From a bacterium (GTDB taxonomy: Bacteria > Myxococcota_A > Bradymonadia > UBA7976 > UBA1532): a DNA stretch of 64,000 nt. The stretch is taken from assembly GCA_030427205.1 (NCBI GenBank), contig JAUHXC010000007.1, forward strand, positions 186,001-250,000, read 5' to 3'. This document shows, in pieces, positions 55,416 to 63,261 of the stretch; the stretch's first letter is position 1; the number at the start of each line of letters is the position of its first letter. The translations under genes were made by a program, and so were the position numbers. The notes beneath the pieces were generated by a model. It worked only from the letters and a program-made list of their open reading frames with translations, was not told the origin of the DNA and ran no database searches.

Positions 55416-56464
55416 CGGCGCCTCCGCAGCAGCATCAGGAAGAAGGGCGCGCCGGCGAGGCTGGTGATGGCCCCGATGGGCAGCTCGGCGGGCGCGGTGA
55501 GCGTGCGGGCGAGCGTATCGGCGATGACCAGCAGGCCGGCGCCGATGAGGATCGAGGCGGGCAGCACGCTGCGGTGGGCGACGCTGCCCAGCTTGCGAGC
55601 GAGGTGCGGCACGACGAGCCCAACGAAGCCGATGACCCCGCACAGCGCGACGGCGGCGCCGACCGCGAGAGCGACGAGCGCGACGCAGCGCCGTTCGAGG
55701 CGCTGCACGTCGATGCCCATGTGGCCGGCCTCGCGCTCGCCGAGCAGCAAGGCGTCGAGCGGGCCGGCGAGCAGCGGGCCGAGCAGCAGCACGAGCAGCA
55801 TCGGCGGCGCGGCGACGGCCAGCGCCGACCAGGTGGCGCCGCCCAGGCTGCCGAGCATCCAGAAGGTGAGGCTGCGCAGCTGCTCGTCGTCGGCGACGAC
55901 CTGCAAGAGGCCGATGGCGGCGAAGCCCAGCGCGTTGAGCGCCACGCCGGCCAGCAGCATGATGTCGATGGCGGTGCGGCCTTCGACCCGGGCCAGCCGG
56001 CGCACGAGCAGGGTCGCCAGCCCGCCGCCGGTGAAGGCCGCGAGGGGCAGCGCCGCCTGCCGCAAGATGTCGGGCGCGCCGGCGAGCAGCGTGGCGCCGA
56101 AGACGAGGACGATGGCCGCGCCGACCGCCGCGCCGCTGGCGACGCCGATGAGCGCCGGCTCGGCGAGCGGGTTGCGGAAGAGGCCCTGGCTGAGCGCGCC
56201 GGAGATGCCCAGCGCGCCGCCGACCAGCGCGGCGAGCACCACCCGCGGCAAGCGGATGTGCAGCAGGACGAACGCCTGCTCGGGGGTGTGCGCCCCCAGC
56301 CCGATGCCCAGCGGCTCGAGCAGCGCCGAGATCACCGCCGGCGGCGAGAGGGCGTAGGCCCCCAGCGCCAGGGCGGCGAGCATGGCGCCGATCGTCAGCG
56401 CGGCCAATACACCCATCAGCGACGGGCGGCGGCCGAGCGGCATGGGCATCGCGGCGCTCGTCAT
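55412..56464 (-). CDS. hmuU: Hemin ABC transporter permease (HmuU)
   Basis: A 350-residue FecCD-family permease with about ten membrane helices. Family motifs are RLPRVVLAALVGGALGISGALSQGLFRNPLAEP, read here in part as RLPRVVLAALVGGA and NPLAEPALIGV, and GFVGLVVPHLAR. It forms the inner-membrane heme channel. ATG 56464 overlaps the hmuT stop (ATGA); the extra in-frame sequence before it is not used. Confidence 0.93.
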   Translation of the reverse strand: MTSAAMPMPLGRRPSLMGVLAALTIGAMLAALALGAYALSPPAVISALLEPLGIGLGAHTPEQAFVLLHIRLPRVVLAALVGGALGISGALSQGLFRNPLAEPALIGVASGAAVGAAIVLVFGATLLAGAPDILRQAALPLAAFTGGGLATLLVRRLARVEGRTAIDIMLLAGVALNALGFAAIGLLQVVADDEQLRSLTFWMLGSLGGATWSALAVAAPPMLLVLLLGPLLAGPLDALLLGEREAGHMGIDVQRLERRCVALVALAVGAAVALCGVIGFVGLVVPHLARKLGSVAHRSVLPASILIGAGLLVIADTLARTLTAPAELPIGAITSLAGAPFFLMLLRRRR

Positions 56465-57300
56465 TGTCGGAACGCCTTCGCCAGCTGGCGCACGACGGCG
56501 CCGGTCTCGGGGCCGAAGCCCAGCAGGCGCACGTCGTCGATGACCACCAGGCGCTTCTTCTGCCCGGCGGGGGTCGCGGCGATGCCCGGGTTCTTCCACA
56601 GGGCCGCGGCGCCGCCGACGCTGGCGAGGCTGCGCGGGGTGGCCAGCAATACGTCGGGCCGGGCGACGACCACGCCCTCGGCGGTCAGCGGGCGATAGCC
56701 CTCGTGGTCGCCGGCGTTGATGGCGCCGGCGGCGGTGATCATCGCGTGGGCCGCGGTGCCGGCGCCGCCCACCTGCAGGCTCGCGCCGCCGTGCACGAAG
56801 AGGAAGAGCACCCGCGGGCGCTTGCCGGACGCCTCGGCGAGCGCCTTCGCCTCGGCCAGCTGCGCGTCGAAGTCGCGGATGAGCGCCGCCGCCTCGGCCG
56901 GGCGACCGACGAGGGCGCCGATGGCTCCGATGCGGTCGCGGGCGGCGTCGATACCCTTGACCGGCGGCAGCAGATCGACCCGGGCGCCGGAGGCCTTCAG
57001 CTGCTCGACCGCGGCGGCCGGGCCGGCGCTGATCGGGCCGATCACATGGTCCGGGCGCAGCGCGAGCACGCCCTCGGCGGAGAGCTGGCGGTAGTAGCCC
57101 ACCCGGGCGACTCCGGGGTTCTGCGCCGGCGGGCCGCTCGACGCGTCGACCGCCACGATGGCTTGCCCGACGCCGAGCGCGTCGAGGGTGGCGGTGATGC
57201 CGCCGCCGAGGCTGACGATGCGCTTCGACTCGGCCAGCGCGGGCAGCGCGGCGAGCGCCAGCAGCAGCGCGCCGACCCCGAACATGATCAGCGGGCGCAT
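56461..57300 (-). CDS. hmuT: Periplasmic heme-binding protein (HmuT)
   Basis: A 279-residue cluster-A-type binding protein. A Sec signal (MRPLIMFGVGALLLALAALP then ALAES) leads to RIVSLGGGITATLDALG, and GYYRQLSAEGVLALRPD carries the Tyr that binds heme in ShuT/PhuT-type proteins. It delivers heme to HmuUV. It shares one base with the HmuY-like gene stop (TGATG) and overlaps hmuU. Confidence 0.92.
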   Translation of the reverse strand: MRPLIMFGVGALLLALAALPALAESKRIVSLGGGITATLDALGVGQAIVAVDASSGPPAQNPGVARVGYYRQLSAEGVLALRPDHVIGPISAGPAAAVEQLKASGARVDLLPPVKGIDAARDRIGAIGALVGRPAEAAALIRDFDAQLAEAKALAEASGKRPRVLFLFVHGGASLQVGGAGTAAHAMITAAGAINAGDHEGYRPLTAEGVVVARPDVLLATPRSLASVGGAAALWKNPGIAATPAGQKKRLVVIDDVRLLGFGPETGAVVRQLAKAFRQ

Positions 57301-58856
57301 CAGAAGGCCTCCCGGCCGGCGCCCGCGTACTGGTAGCGCAGCGTGATGCGGCCGTCGGCGTAGCCGGTGATCTGCACCCGAGCGAGGCCGCCGTCGTGCA
57401 GGCGCACCGCGTAGACCATCGGCTTGGGGCTGACCGCGTGGGTCATGGGGTCGTAGTCGAACCAGCCGGCCAGCGCCGGATTGCCGGCGTACTCACCGCT
57501 GCCCGGCGGACCCGGCTCGGGCAGCATGGCGTCGATCTGCCAGCCCTCGGGGTCGACGGTCGCCAGGGCGTCGAGGCTGTCGCCCTCGACGCCCTGGGCC
57601 GCGCCCTGCCCTTCACCGCTGGCGCCGCCGTTGGTCTGCAGGCGCACCCCGTAGAGGCCGAGATCCCACGGGCCGTCCTCGGCGGCGAGTCCGCCGGCGG
57701 CGAGGTCGAAGGCGGTCCAGCCGTCGGCGCTCTCGGCGGTGAGCTCGATCACCTCGGGGGCCACGTCGATCAGGTCGAAGCGTACGGTGAAGCGGCCGTC
57801 GGCGTAGCCGGTGATGCGCATCCGGCCATAGCGGCCGTCGGCGGTGCGGATCAGGTAGTTGCGGTCGCCGGGCGAGAGCTGGTGGCTGGCGGGATCGTAG
57901 TCGTACCAGTCGGCGAGCGCGGGGTTGGCGATGAGGGTGCCCGATCCCGGCGGGCCGGGGGCCGGCACCTCGGCGTCGGCCACGTAGCCGGTGGTCGGCG
58001 CGCTGTCGATGGTCTCGTACTCGACGCCCTCGGGCGCCGGTCGCGCGGCGGCCCAGCCGTCGCCGCTTTCGCCGCCGTTGAGCCGGATGACGCTGCGCTG
58101 GAAGGCGATGTCCCACGCGTCTTCGGTGCCCGGCACCAGCGCGCCGTCGCCGTCCACCCGCACGTAGGCCCAGGCCTCGCGGTCGCTGGCGTCGATCTCG
58201 GTGCCCGGCGCGGGCTCGGGTTCGGGCGTCGGCTCGGGCTCGGGCGCCGGCTCGGGCTCACCGACCTCGATCGGCGGCGGCGTATCGGGCGCGTCGACCG
58301 CCTTGAAACCGACGGTCACCCAGCCCGCCGAGCCGGCGGCGTCGTAGTAGCTCTCGACCGCCACGGCGTAGTAGCGCGCGCCGTCGCCGCTGCGCACGAA
58401 GAAGACCCCGGGCTCGGGCGTGAGGACGTGCGTCGCCGGATCGTAGGCGTACCAGGTGTCGAAGACCCGGTCGGGCGCGTCGCCCATGTCGTCGCCGTCG
58501 GGCAGATCGGCCTGCCAGCCCATCTCGGGGGCCTGGCTCGCCGCGCTGAGCGTCGCGTTGGCGTCGTAGGCGCCCACGCCGGCCCCCGGGCCGCTCGCGC
58601 CGCCGTTGAGGGCGATGGTGAACCGGCGGAAGGCCAGATCCCAGCTGTCGTCTGCGTCGACGACGCCCGCGTCGAAGCGGAAGTAGACCCACTCGGCCTC
58701 GTCGGTGGCGTCGATGACCGCCAGCGAGGTGCCGTCGTCGCGCACGGTGACGCCGGTTGGGGTCGGGGCCGGGCCGTCGTCTTCGGCCTTCAGGTCTTCG
58801 GCGCAGCCCCCGGCGAACAGGGCCAACAGCAAGAGAAGCAGCGGATTGCGGATCAT
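57300..58856 (-). CDS. Three-domain HmuY-like hemophore lipoprotein
   Basis: A 518-residue predicted lipoprotein (LLALFAGGC). It holds three HmuY-like domains in tandem (about 40-195, 215-362, 365-515). Each has the WDLAF or WDIAFQR strand, the LNGGxSG loop, a WYxYDPxxHxLxP segment and a final GYxDGRxTxRF strand. HmuY proteins of Bacteroidota are normally single-domain hemophores. A Pro/Glu linker separates domains 1 and 2. GGAG lies 6 bp before the ATG. It sits between the receptor and hmuT, so capture of heme at the cell surface is likely. Confidence 0.87.
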   Translation of the reverse strand: MIRNPLLLLLLALFAGGCAEDLKAEDDGPAPTPTGVTVRDDGTSLAVIDATDEAEWVYFRFDAGVVDADDSWDLAFRRFTIALNGGASGPGAGVGAYDANATLSAASQAPEMGWQADLPDGDDMGDAPDRVFDTWYAYDPATHVLTPEPGVFFVRSGDGARYYAVAVESYYDAAGSAGWVTVGFKAVDAPDTPPPIEVGEPEPAPEPEPTPEPEPAPGTEIDASDREAWAYVRVDGDGALVPGTEDAWDIAFQRSVIRLNGGESGDGWAAARPAPEGVEYETIDSAPTTGYVADAEVPAPGPPGSGTLIANPALADWYDYDPASHQLSPGDRNYLIRTADGRYGRMRITGYADGRFTVRFDLIDVAPEVIELTAESADGWTAFDLAAGGLAAEDGPWDLGLYGVRLQTNGGASGEGQGAAQGVEGDSLDALATVDPEGWQIDAMLPEPGPPGSGEYAGNPALAGWFDYDPMTHAVSPKPMVYAVRLHDGGLARVQITGYADGRITLRYQYAGAGREAF

Positions 58857-58869
58857 CGATGTCTCCGAG

Positions 58870-60912
58870 TCACAAGCGGCCGGTCACGCCCAGGGTGACG
58901 CGGCGGGGACGCAGCGGCAGATCGACGTGATCGCCGGCGTCGAGCAGGTTCTCGCCCAGCGCGAACAGGGCCAGCGCCTCGGTGGCCTGCCACTGCGCGC
59001 GGGCGTTCAGATCGGTGTAGGGGGCGGCGGCGCGCTGCGTGCCGTCTTCTTCGACGATCGGGCGCTCGCCGACCCAGAGCACGCGGGTATCGAGCCCCAG
59101 CCCGGTCGCCTCGTGCTGCACGCCGTACTCCATGTGACCGCGATGGCGGTCGCGGCCCGGCAGCGGCGCGTCGGCCGCCAGATCGCGGGCGTCGGTGAAG
59201 CGATAGCCGAAGCCGACGCGGTGGGCGCCGACCGTCAGCCGCGCGCCCGACTCGAGCGAGTGGGTCAACGCCTCCGCGACGTTCACGTAGCGATAGCGCG
59301 CGCGATCGCCGTCCTGGATCGGGTCGCCGATCACGATCTGGTCGTCGATGTGGGCCCGCGCCGCGTCGCTGTAGACCTCGACGGCGGACGTCGGGCGCCA
59401 GCTGATCCCGACCTGCGCGGTGTAGGCCTCTTCGGCGATCAGATCGGGGTTGCCCTCGACGATGTAGCCCACCGCCGGGTTCTCGAAGCGCAGCAGGCGC
59501 TCCTTGAAGTCGGGCGCGCGCCGCCCGATGCCGGCCGACGCGCGGATCGCGAGCCCCTCGAACGGATCGACGCGAGTCGCGATGCGCGGGCAGAGCAGCC
59601 AGCGGCCGTCGCCGTCGGCGTCGAGCCGCAGACCGCCGACGATCTCCAACGCGATCGGCTCGCCATCGAGCAGCCGCCAGGCGTCCTCGACGAAGACCGC
59701 GCCGCGCATCTCGCGCCCTTCGCCGCCGGCGAGGCGGGGCGAGCTGGCGTCTTCGATCTCGCCGTCGATGCCCGCGCTGAGGCGGTGGTCATCGCCCAGG
59801 CTCCAGCCGTGGCGCAGGTCGAGGCCGACCCGCAGCAGCCGGGTATCCTCGTCGCTGTCTTCGCGGCCGCCGCGCTGGTCGAGCAGGTATTGATCGCGCA
59901 GGTGGTCGACCCGCAGCCGCGCCGAGCCGGCGCCGTCGGCGAACCAGTGCACGCCCAGACCGCCGCCCACCGACTCGGTGGACTGGCGTCGGTCGTAGAC
60001 CGCGACCGACGAGCTGTCGACGCCGTCCCGCGCGCGCAGCTCGTACTCGAAGACGCTGTGCACCCGAACCCGCTCGGCCGGCTCGAAGGCGGCCCGCAGC
60101 CGCCCGCGCCCGCGGTTCTCGGCGCTGCCCGACGTGGCGGGGTCGCTCGGATCGAGGTCGTAGGCCGGCGCGCGGTCGAAGCCGGCCGAGAGCCGCAGCT
60201 TCACGGGGCCGAGGCCGCCGCCGACCGCGCCGTCGGCGCTGAAGCCGCTGTCGGTCGCGCCGCCGAGGCGGGCGTCGCCGTCCAGCTCGCCCGCGGGCCG
60301 GCGGGTGATGATGTCGATCACCCCGCCGACGCCGTCGGCCCCGTACGCCGCCGAGGCCGCGCCGCGGATGATCTCGATGCGCTCGATGTGCTCGACGGGG
60401 ATGCGATCGAGGTCGAAGGCGCCGTCGACCTGACCGATGACCCGCTCGCCGTCGACGAGCACCAGGGTGTAGCGCGGGTCGAGGCCGAGCAGCGAGGCGC
60501 CCGCGCCGCCGAAGTCGCGCTCGACGCTGACGCCGCTGGTGGTCTCGAGCACGTCGGCGACGGTGCGCCCGCCGGTGCGTTCGATGGCCGCGCGGTCGAT
60601 GATCTCGGTGCCGACGGCGCTGTCGACCAGCCGGCCGTCGTCGCGCTCGCCGTAGACGATGATCGTCTCGTCCACGCCCGCGGCCTCTTCCGCCGAGCGG
60701 GCGTCCGTCGTCATGGTCGGCCCAGCGAGCAGGAGCGCTACGAGGATGGCCCGGCGGGTGAGCAGGGTTGGCAGGGGAGGCTCACCCGCCGGGCGCAGGG
60801 GATCGTCTACACCGGGTCTCGGGCCGTGATCATCGGCGTCGCATTCGTCCGCGGCGCAGGCGGCGCTCGTCGTCCTGTGTGCGTATCGCGACACGATCTC
60901 GCCTCGGGTCAC
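58870..60912 (-). CDS. TonB-dependent heme receptor
   Basis: A protein of about 680 residues with a TonB-box-like start (ETIIVYGER), a plug domain (RTVADVLETTSGVSVER, IPVEHIERIEIIRGAASAAYGADGVGGVIDIIT) and a 22-strand-type barrel ending in PRRVTLGVTGRL. FRAP/NPNL-type heme motifs are not exact (RRAPDFKERL, EGNPDL are close). The start is uncertain: GTG 60912 has GGGAGA 6 bp upstream, but leaves about 60 residues before the hydrophobic signal (RRAILVALLLAGP). It is the first gene of the heme operon. Confidence 0.88.
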   Translation of the reverse strand: MTRGEIVSRYAHRTTSAACAADECDADDHGPRPGVDDPLRPAGEPPLPTLLTRRAILVALLLAGPTMTTDARSAEEAAGVDETIIVYGERDDGRLVDSAVGTEIIDRAAIERTGGRTVADVLETTSGVSVERDFGGAGASLLGLDPRYTLVLVDGERVIGQVDGAFDLDRIPVEHIERIEIIRGAASAAYGADGVGGVIDIITRRPAGELDGDARLGGATDSGFSADGAVGGGLGPVKLRLSAGFDRAPAYDLDPSDPATSGSAENRGRGRLRAAFEPAERVRVHSVFEYELRARDGVDSSSVAVYDRRQSTESVGGGLGVHWFADGAGSARLRVDHLRDQYLLDQRGGREDSDEDTRLLRVGLDLRHGWSLGDDHRLSAGIDGEIEDASSPRLAGGEGREMRGAVFVEDAWRLLDGEPIALEIVGGLRLDADGDGRWLLCPRIATRVDPFEGLAIRASAGIGRRAPDFKERLLRFENPAVGYIVEGNPDLIAEEAYTAQVGISWRPTSAVEVYSDAARAHIDDQIVIGDPIQDGDRARYRYVNVAEALTHSLESGARLTVGAHRVGFGYRFTDARDLAADAPLPGRDRHRGHMEYGVQHEATGLGLDTRVLWVGERPIVEEDGTQRAAAPYTDLNARAQWQATEALALFALGENLLDAGDHVDLPLRPRRVTLGVTGRL

Positions 60913-60954
60913 CAGTGTTCTCCCGATCTTTAAGTGCAATTGACATCTTTTTTC

Positions 60955-60973
60955 AATGAATTTGTTTTTCATT
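60955..60973 (-). promoter_or_regulatory. Fur-box-like palindrome in AT-rich promoter
   Basis: AATGAA, 7 bp, TTCATT forms a 19-bp dyad in a strikingly AT-rich stretch (60925-60975) just before the TonB receptor gene. Size and layout fit a Fur box, though the bases are not the canonical GATAAT. A TTGAAA element (60951-60956) with a 17-bp spacer to TTAAAG overlaps it, so a bound repressor would block the promoter. Confidence 0.5.
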
Positions 60974-61080
60974 TGCATGGAGGCGGGCGCACACGGGCGG
61001 CGTCGGGTTCGATGCGGCGGCGGGATCGGGTGTGGATTTCGCCGCCAGCCGGGCGGAGCGGCGTCAGGAATACCCAGACT

Positions 61081-61401
61081 TCACGAGGACTTATCCAGCG
61101 GCACGGTCCAGAGCGCGCCCCGTGCCCGCAGGCGCAGCTCGTCCCCGGGGCGGGCGTCGCTGCCCGTCGGTAGATCCACCTGCCAGGCCGCGCCCGATCC
61201 GCTGCGGACCGCCAGCTCGACCCGATCGCCGCGGAAGACCCGCCGCTCGACGGTGACGGCGACGCCGCCCGGATCGATGGCGAACATATGCGGCCGCACG
61301 ACGGCGGCTCGCGGCCCACGGGCCTCATGGGCCAAGCGCAGATCGCCCAGCGCCAGCCATCGGGCAAGGCATGCATGACATCGAGCCCCGGAAGGCTGCA
61401 C
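61081..61401 (-). pseudogene. TOBE-domain fragment of an ABC ATPase
   Basis: A 106-codon reading. VRPHMFAIDP, then FRGDRVELAVR, LPTGSDARPGDELRLRA and ALWTVPLDK follow the order of the C-terminal TOBE domain in FbpC/PotA-type ATPases. No Walker motifs are present, and the upstream DNA belongs to another gene. I take it as the leftover 3' end of an iron- or polyamine-type ATPase gene, although a free-standing TOBE protein is possible. Confidence 0.5.
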
Positions 61402-61428
61402 CCAGACCGGCCCGACCGGCGCCGCGGC

Positions 61429-62289
61429 TCACCCCTCGCCCGCGACCTCGCCGCCCGCGTCGGCCGCGGCCTCTTCGGCGCCCGCCGACTCCTCTGCCCC
61501 TTCGGCCCCTTCGGCCTCTTCGACCCCCTCGGCGTCGAGCAGGTCGTCATCGTCCCGGCTGGGGTCGTCGCCCACCGACTGGCCGGCGCGGCGGGCTTTG
61601 AGGATCTCGCGGATGCGGGCCTGCTGGTCGGCGACGGGCAGCAGCAGCGCGCGGCGGCGGTCGGGGCGGTCGACGTAGGCGCCGACGATGTAGGCCACCA
61701 TCTCGCAGGTGCGGGTGTGCATGACCTTGGCCGCCGCCCGCACGTCGCCCCCGGTCACCCGGCGACGGGCGGTGAGCGCCGCCTCGTAGGGGGCCACGGT
61801 GGCCTCGACCGCCCGCAGCTTGCGCTCGCACTCCAGCTCTTCGATGAGATCGGCGCAGGGCCCGCGCAGGTCTTCGATCAGCGCGCGGGTGCGGTGCAGC
61901 TGCTCTTCGTAGCGCTGGCTGATGATGTCGCCGGGCCCCACCGGGCAGTGGGTCATCACCAGGGTGCGCAGCCGCGCCCGCTGGGGGTGCCGGGTGCGCT
62001 GCATCCACTCGTTGCTGTCGTTGAGCGACTTGATCAGGCGGCGCATCTCGGCGTCGGCGATCTTGTCGAACTCGTCGTCGTCGTCGCTGCGGGCCTTGGT
62101 CTGACCACGGCGGCGGCTGGCGAGCCCGGCGACCTCGCGAGCGGCCTCGATGCACGCGTCGATCAGCCGCTCGAGCCGGTCGTCGCCGTAGTCGGTGGCC
62201 AGGGGTCTCATCTGGCGGCAGGCGTGCTCGGTGCGCGCGGTGTTCATCTGCACCAGGGTCACGTAATCGGTCGGCAGCAAGACGCTCAT
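61429..62289 (-). CDS. Hypothetical helical protein with acidic tail
   Basis: A 286-residue, mainly helical cytoplasmic protein. It starts MSVLLPTDYVTLVQMNTARTEH (cut here as MSVLLPTDYV, then TLVQMNTA) and has many Arg/Glu pairs. The last 40 residues are an Ala/Glu/Gly acidic tail. GAGGAG lies 6 bp before ATG 62289. There is no signal peptide and no recognised domain. It lies alone between the TOBE fragment and the repeat array. Confidence 0.6.
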   Translation of the reverse strand: MSVLLPTDYVTLVQMNTARTEHACRQMRPLATDYGDDRLERLIDACIEAAREVAGLASRRRGQTKARSDDDDEFDKIADAEMRRLIKSLNDSNEWMQRTRHPQRARLRTLVMTHCPVGPGDIISQRYEEQLHRTRALIEDLRGPCADLIEELECERKLRAVEATVAPYEAALTARRRVTGGDVRAAAKVMHTRTCEMVAYIVGAYVDRPDRRRALLLPVADQQARIREILKARRAGQSVGDDPSRDDDDLLDAEGVEEAEGAEGAEESAGAEEAAADAGGEVAGEG

Positions 62290-62570
62290 GGGTGGCTCCT
62301 CGTCGGATATGGGTTCGAATGCTGTGCCCACGGGTGGGCCCGTGAGACGAATGTGACCAAACCTTTCGCGAACTGCAAGTGCATTCTCGTCGACCCCTCG
62401 ACCTCCAGCCGCCCGGGCCGACGGTGCCGGCGTCCAGCGGGCCCGGCGGGTGCGCCACACGATCTGCGGTCGCGAGCAGCCGCGGCCGACGGCAGGCCAT
62501 CGCGTATCGACCCCTTCGCCCGCTGGACCCGGCGCCCGGATTCGACCCCCGCGCTCTCCGCCGCCCACGG

Positions 62571-62865
62571 CGAACGCCCGGCGTCGACCCCGAAGGTGCC
62601 CGCCCGCGGCGCCGAACGCCCGGGTTCGGATCCCATGGCCCCCGCCCGCGGCGCAGAGCGCGCGAACTCGACCCCGAGCCCCGCCGCCCGACGCGCGCTG
62701 CGCCCGGCTTCGGCCCGTGGAGCCCCCGCCCGGGCCACCGAGCGGCCAACCTCGGTGACCCGACGCCGCGGCCCGGGTCACCGAGCGATCGGATTCGACC
62801 CTCGATCACCCCGCCCGGCCCACCGAACGATCGGATTCGGCCCGCGATCCCCCCGCCCGGCTCAC
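62571..62865. repeat. 42-bp minisatellite, seven copies
   Basis: Seven adjoining units of 42 bp (one of 43) start at 62571, 62613, 62655, 62697, 62739, 62782 and 62824. Copies diverge, but the (C/G)CCCGCCCG core and CGA(A/G)CG start persist. Read on the minus strand they give a 14-residue pattern (RAGxxxxExxRS), broken by a TGA in the sixth unit and a 1-bp shift in the fifth. The flanks (62290-62570, 62866-63261) hold no clear gene. Confidence 0.75.
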
Positions 62866-63261
62866 CGCGCGGCCGCGCTCCATCGCCGAGCCCCCGGCGA
62901 AGTTCGAAGAGTGGGCCGCCCTTCGACCCCCGCCGCGGCCGCCTCTTCGAAGCGCGCCCCGCTCTTCGAGCCGCGCACCGGCCGGCTCTTCGAACGGCGC
63001 CGCCGCCTTCGACCCCCAGGCGCCGCGCCGCGCGTCGGCCGCCGCGGTCGGCGCCATTCAGGGTCGGCGACGCGCGTCGGGCGCTGCGGTCGGCGACCCC
63101 CGGACCCGCGGCGCGGTCGCAGGCGCGACCCGTCGCGCTCATCGGGGGTCGGTCAGCGGGTGATGGGCGCGCGCATCTGCGGGTGATGGGGCCAGGCGCG
63201 CGGGCCGGTTCAGGCGCGCCGACGGCTCGACGCGCAGGGGGCGGCCGTCGGGCCGGACGGG

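Noticed and set aside
62310..62345. GGTTCGAAT string and a CACGGG/CCCGTG hairpin, suggestive of a tRNA arm
   Set aside because: No acceptor stem or anticodon arm can be folded around it. It lies in the leader of the hypothetical gene.
62571..62865. CRISPR array
   Set aside because: The repeats adjoin with no unique spacers, and no cas gene is present in the window.
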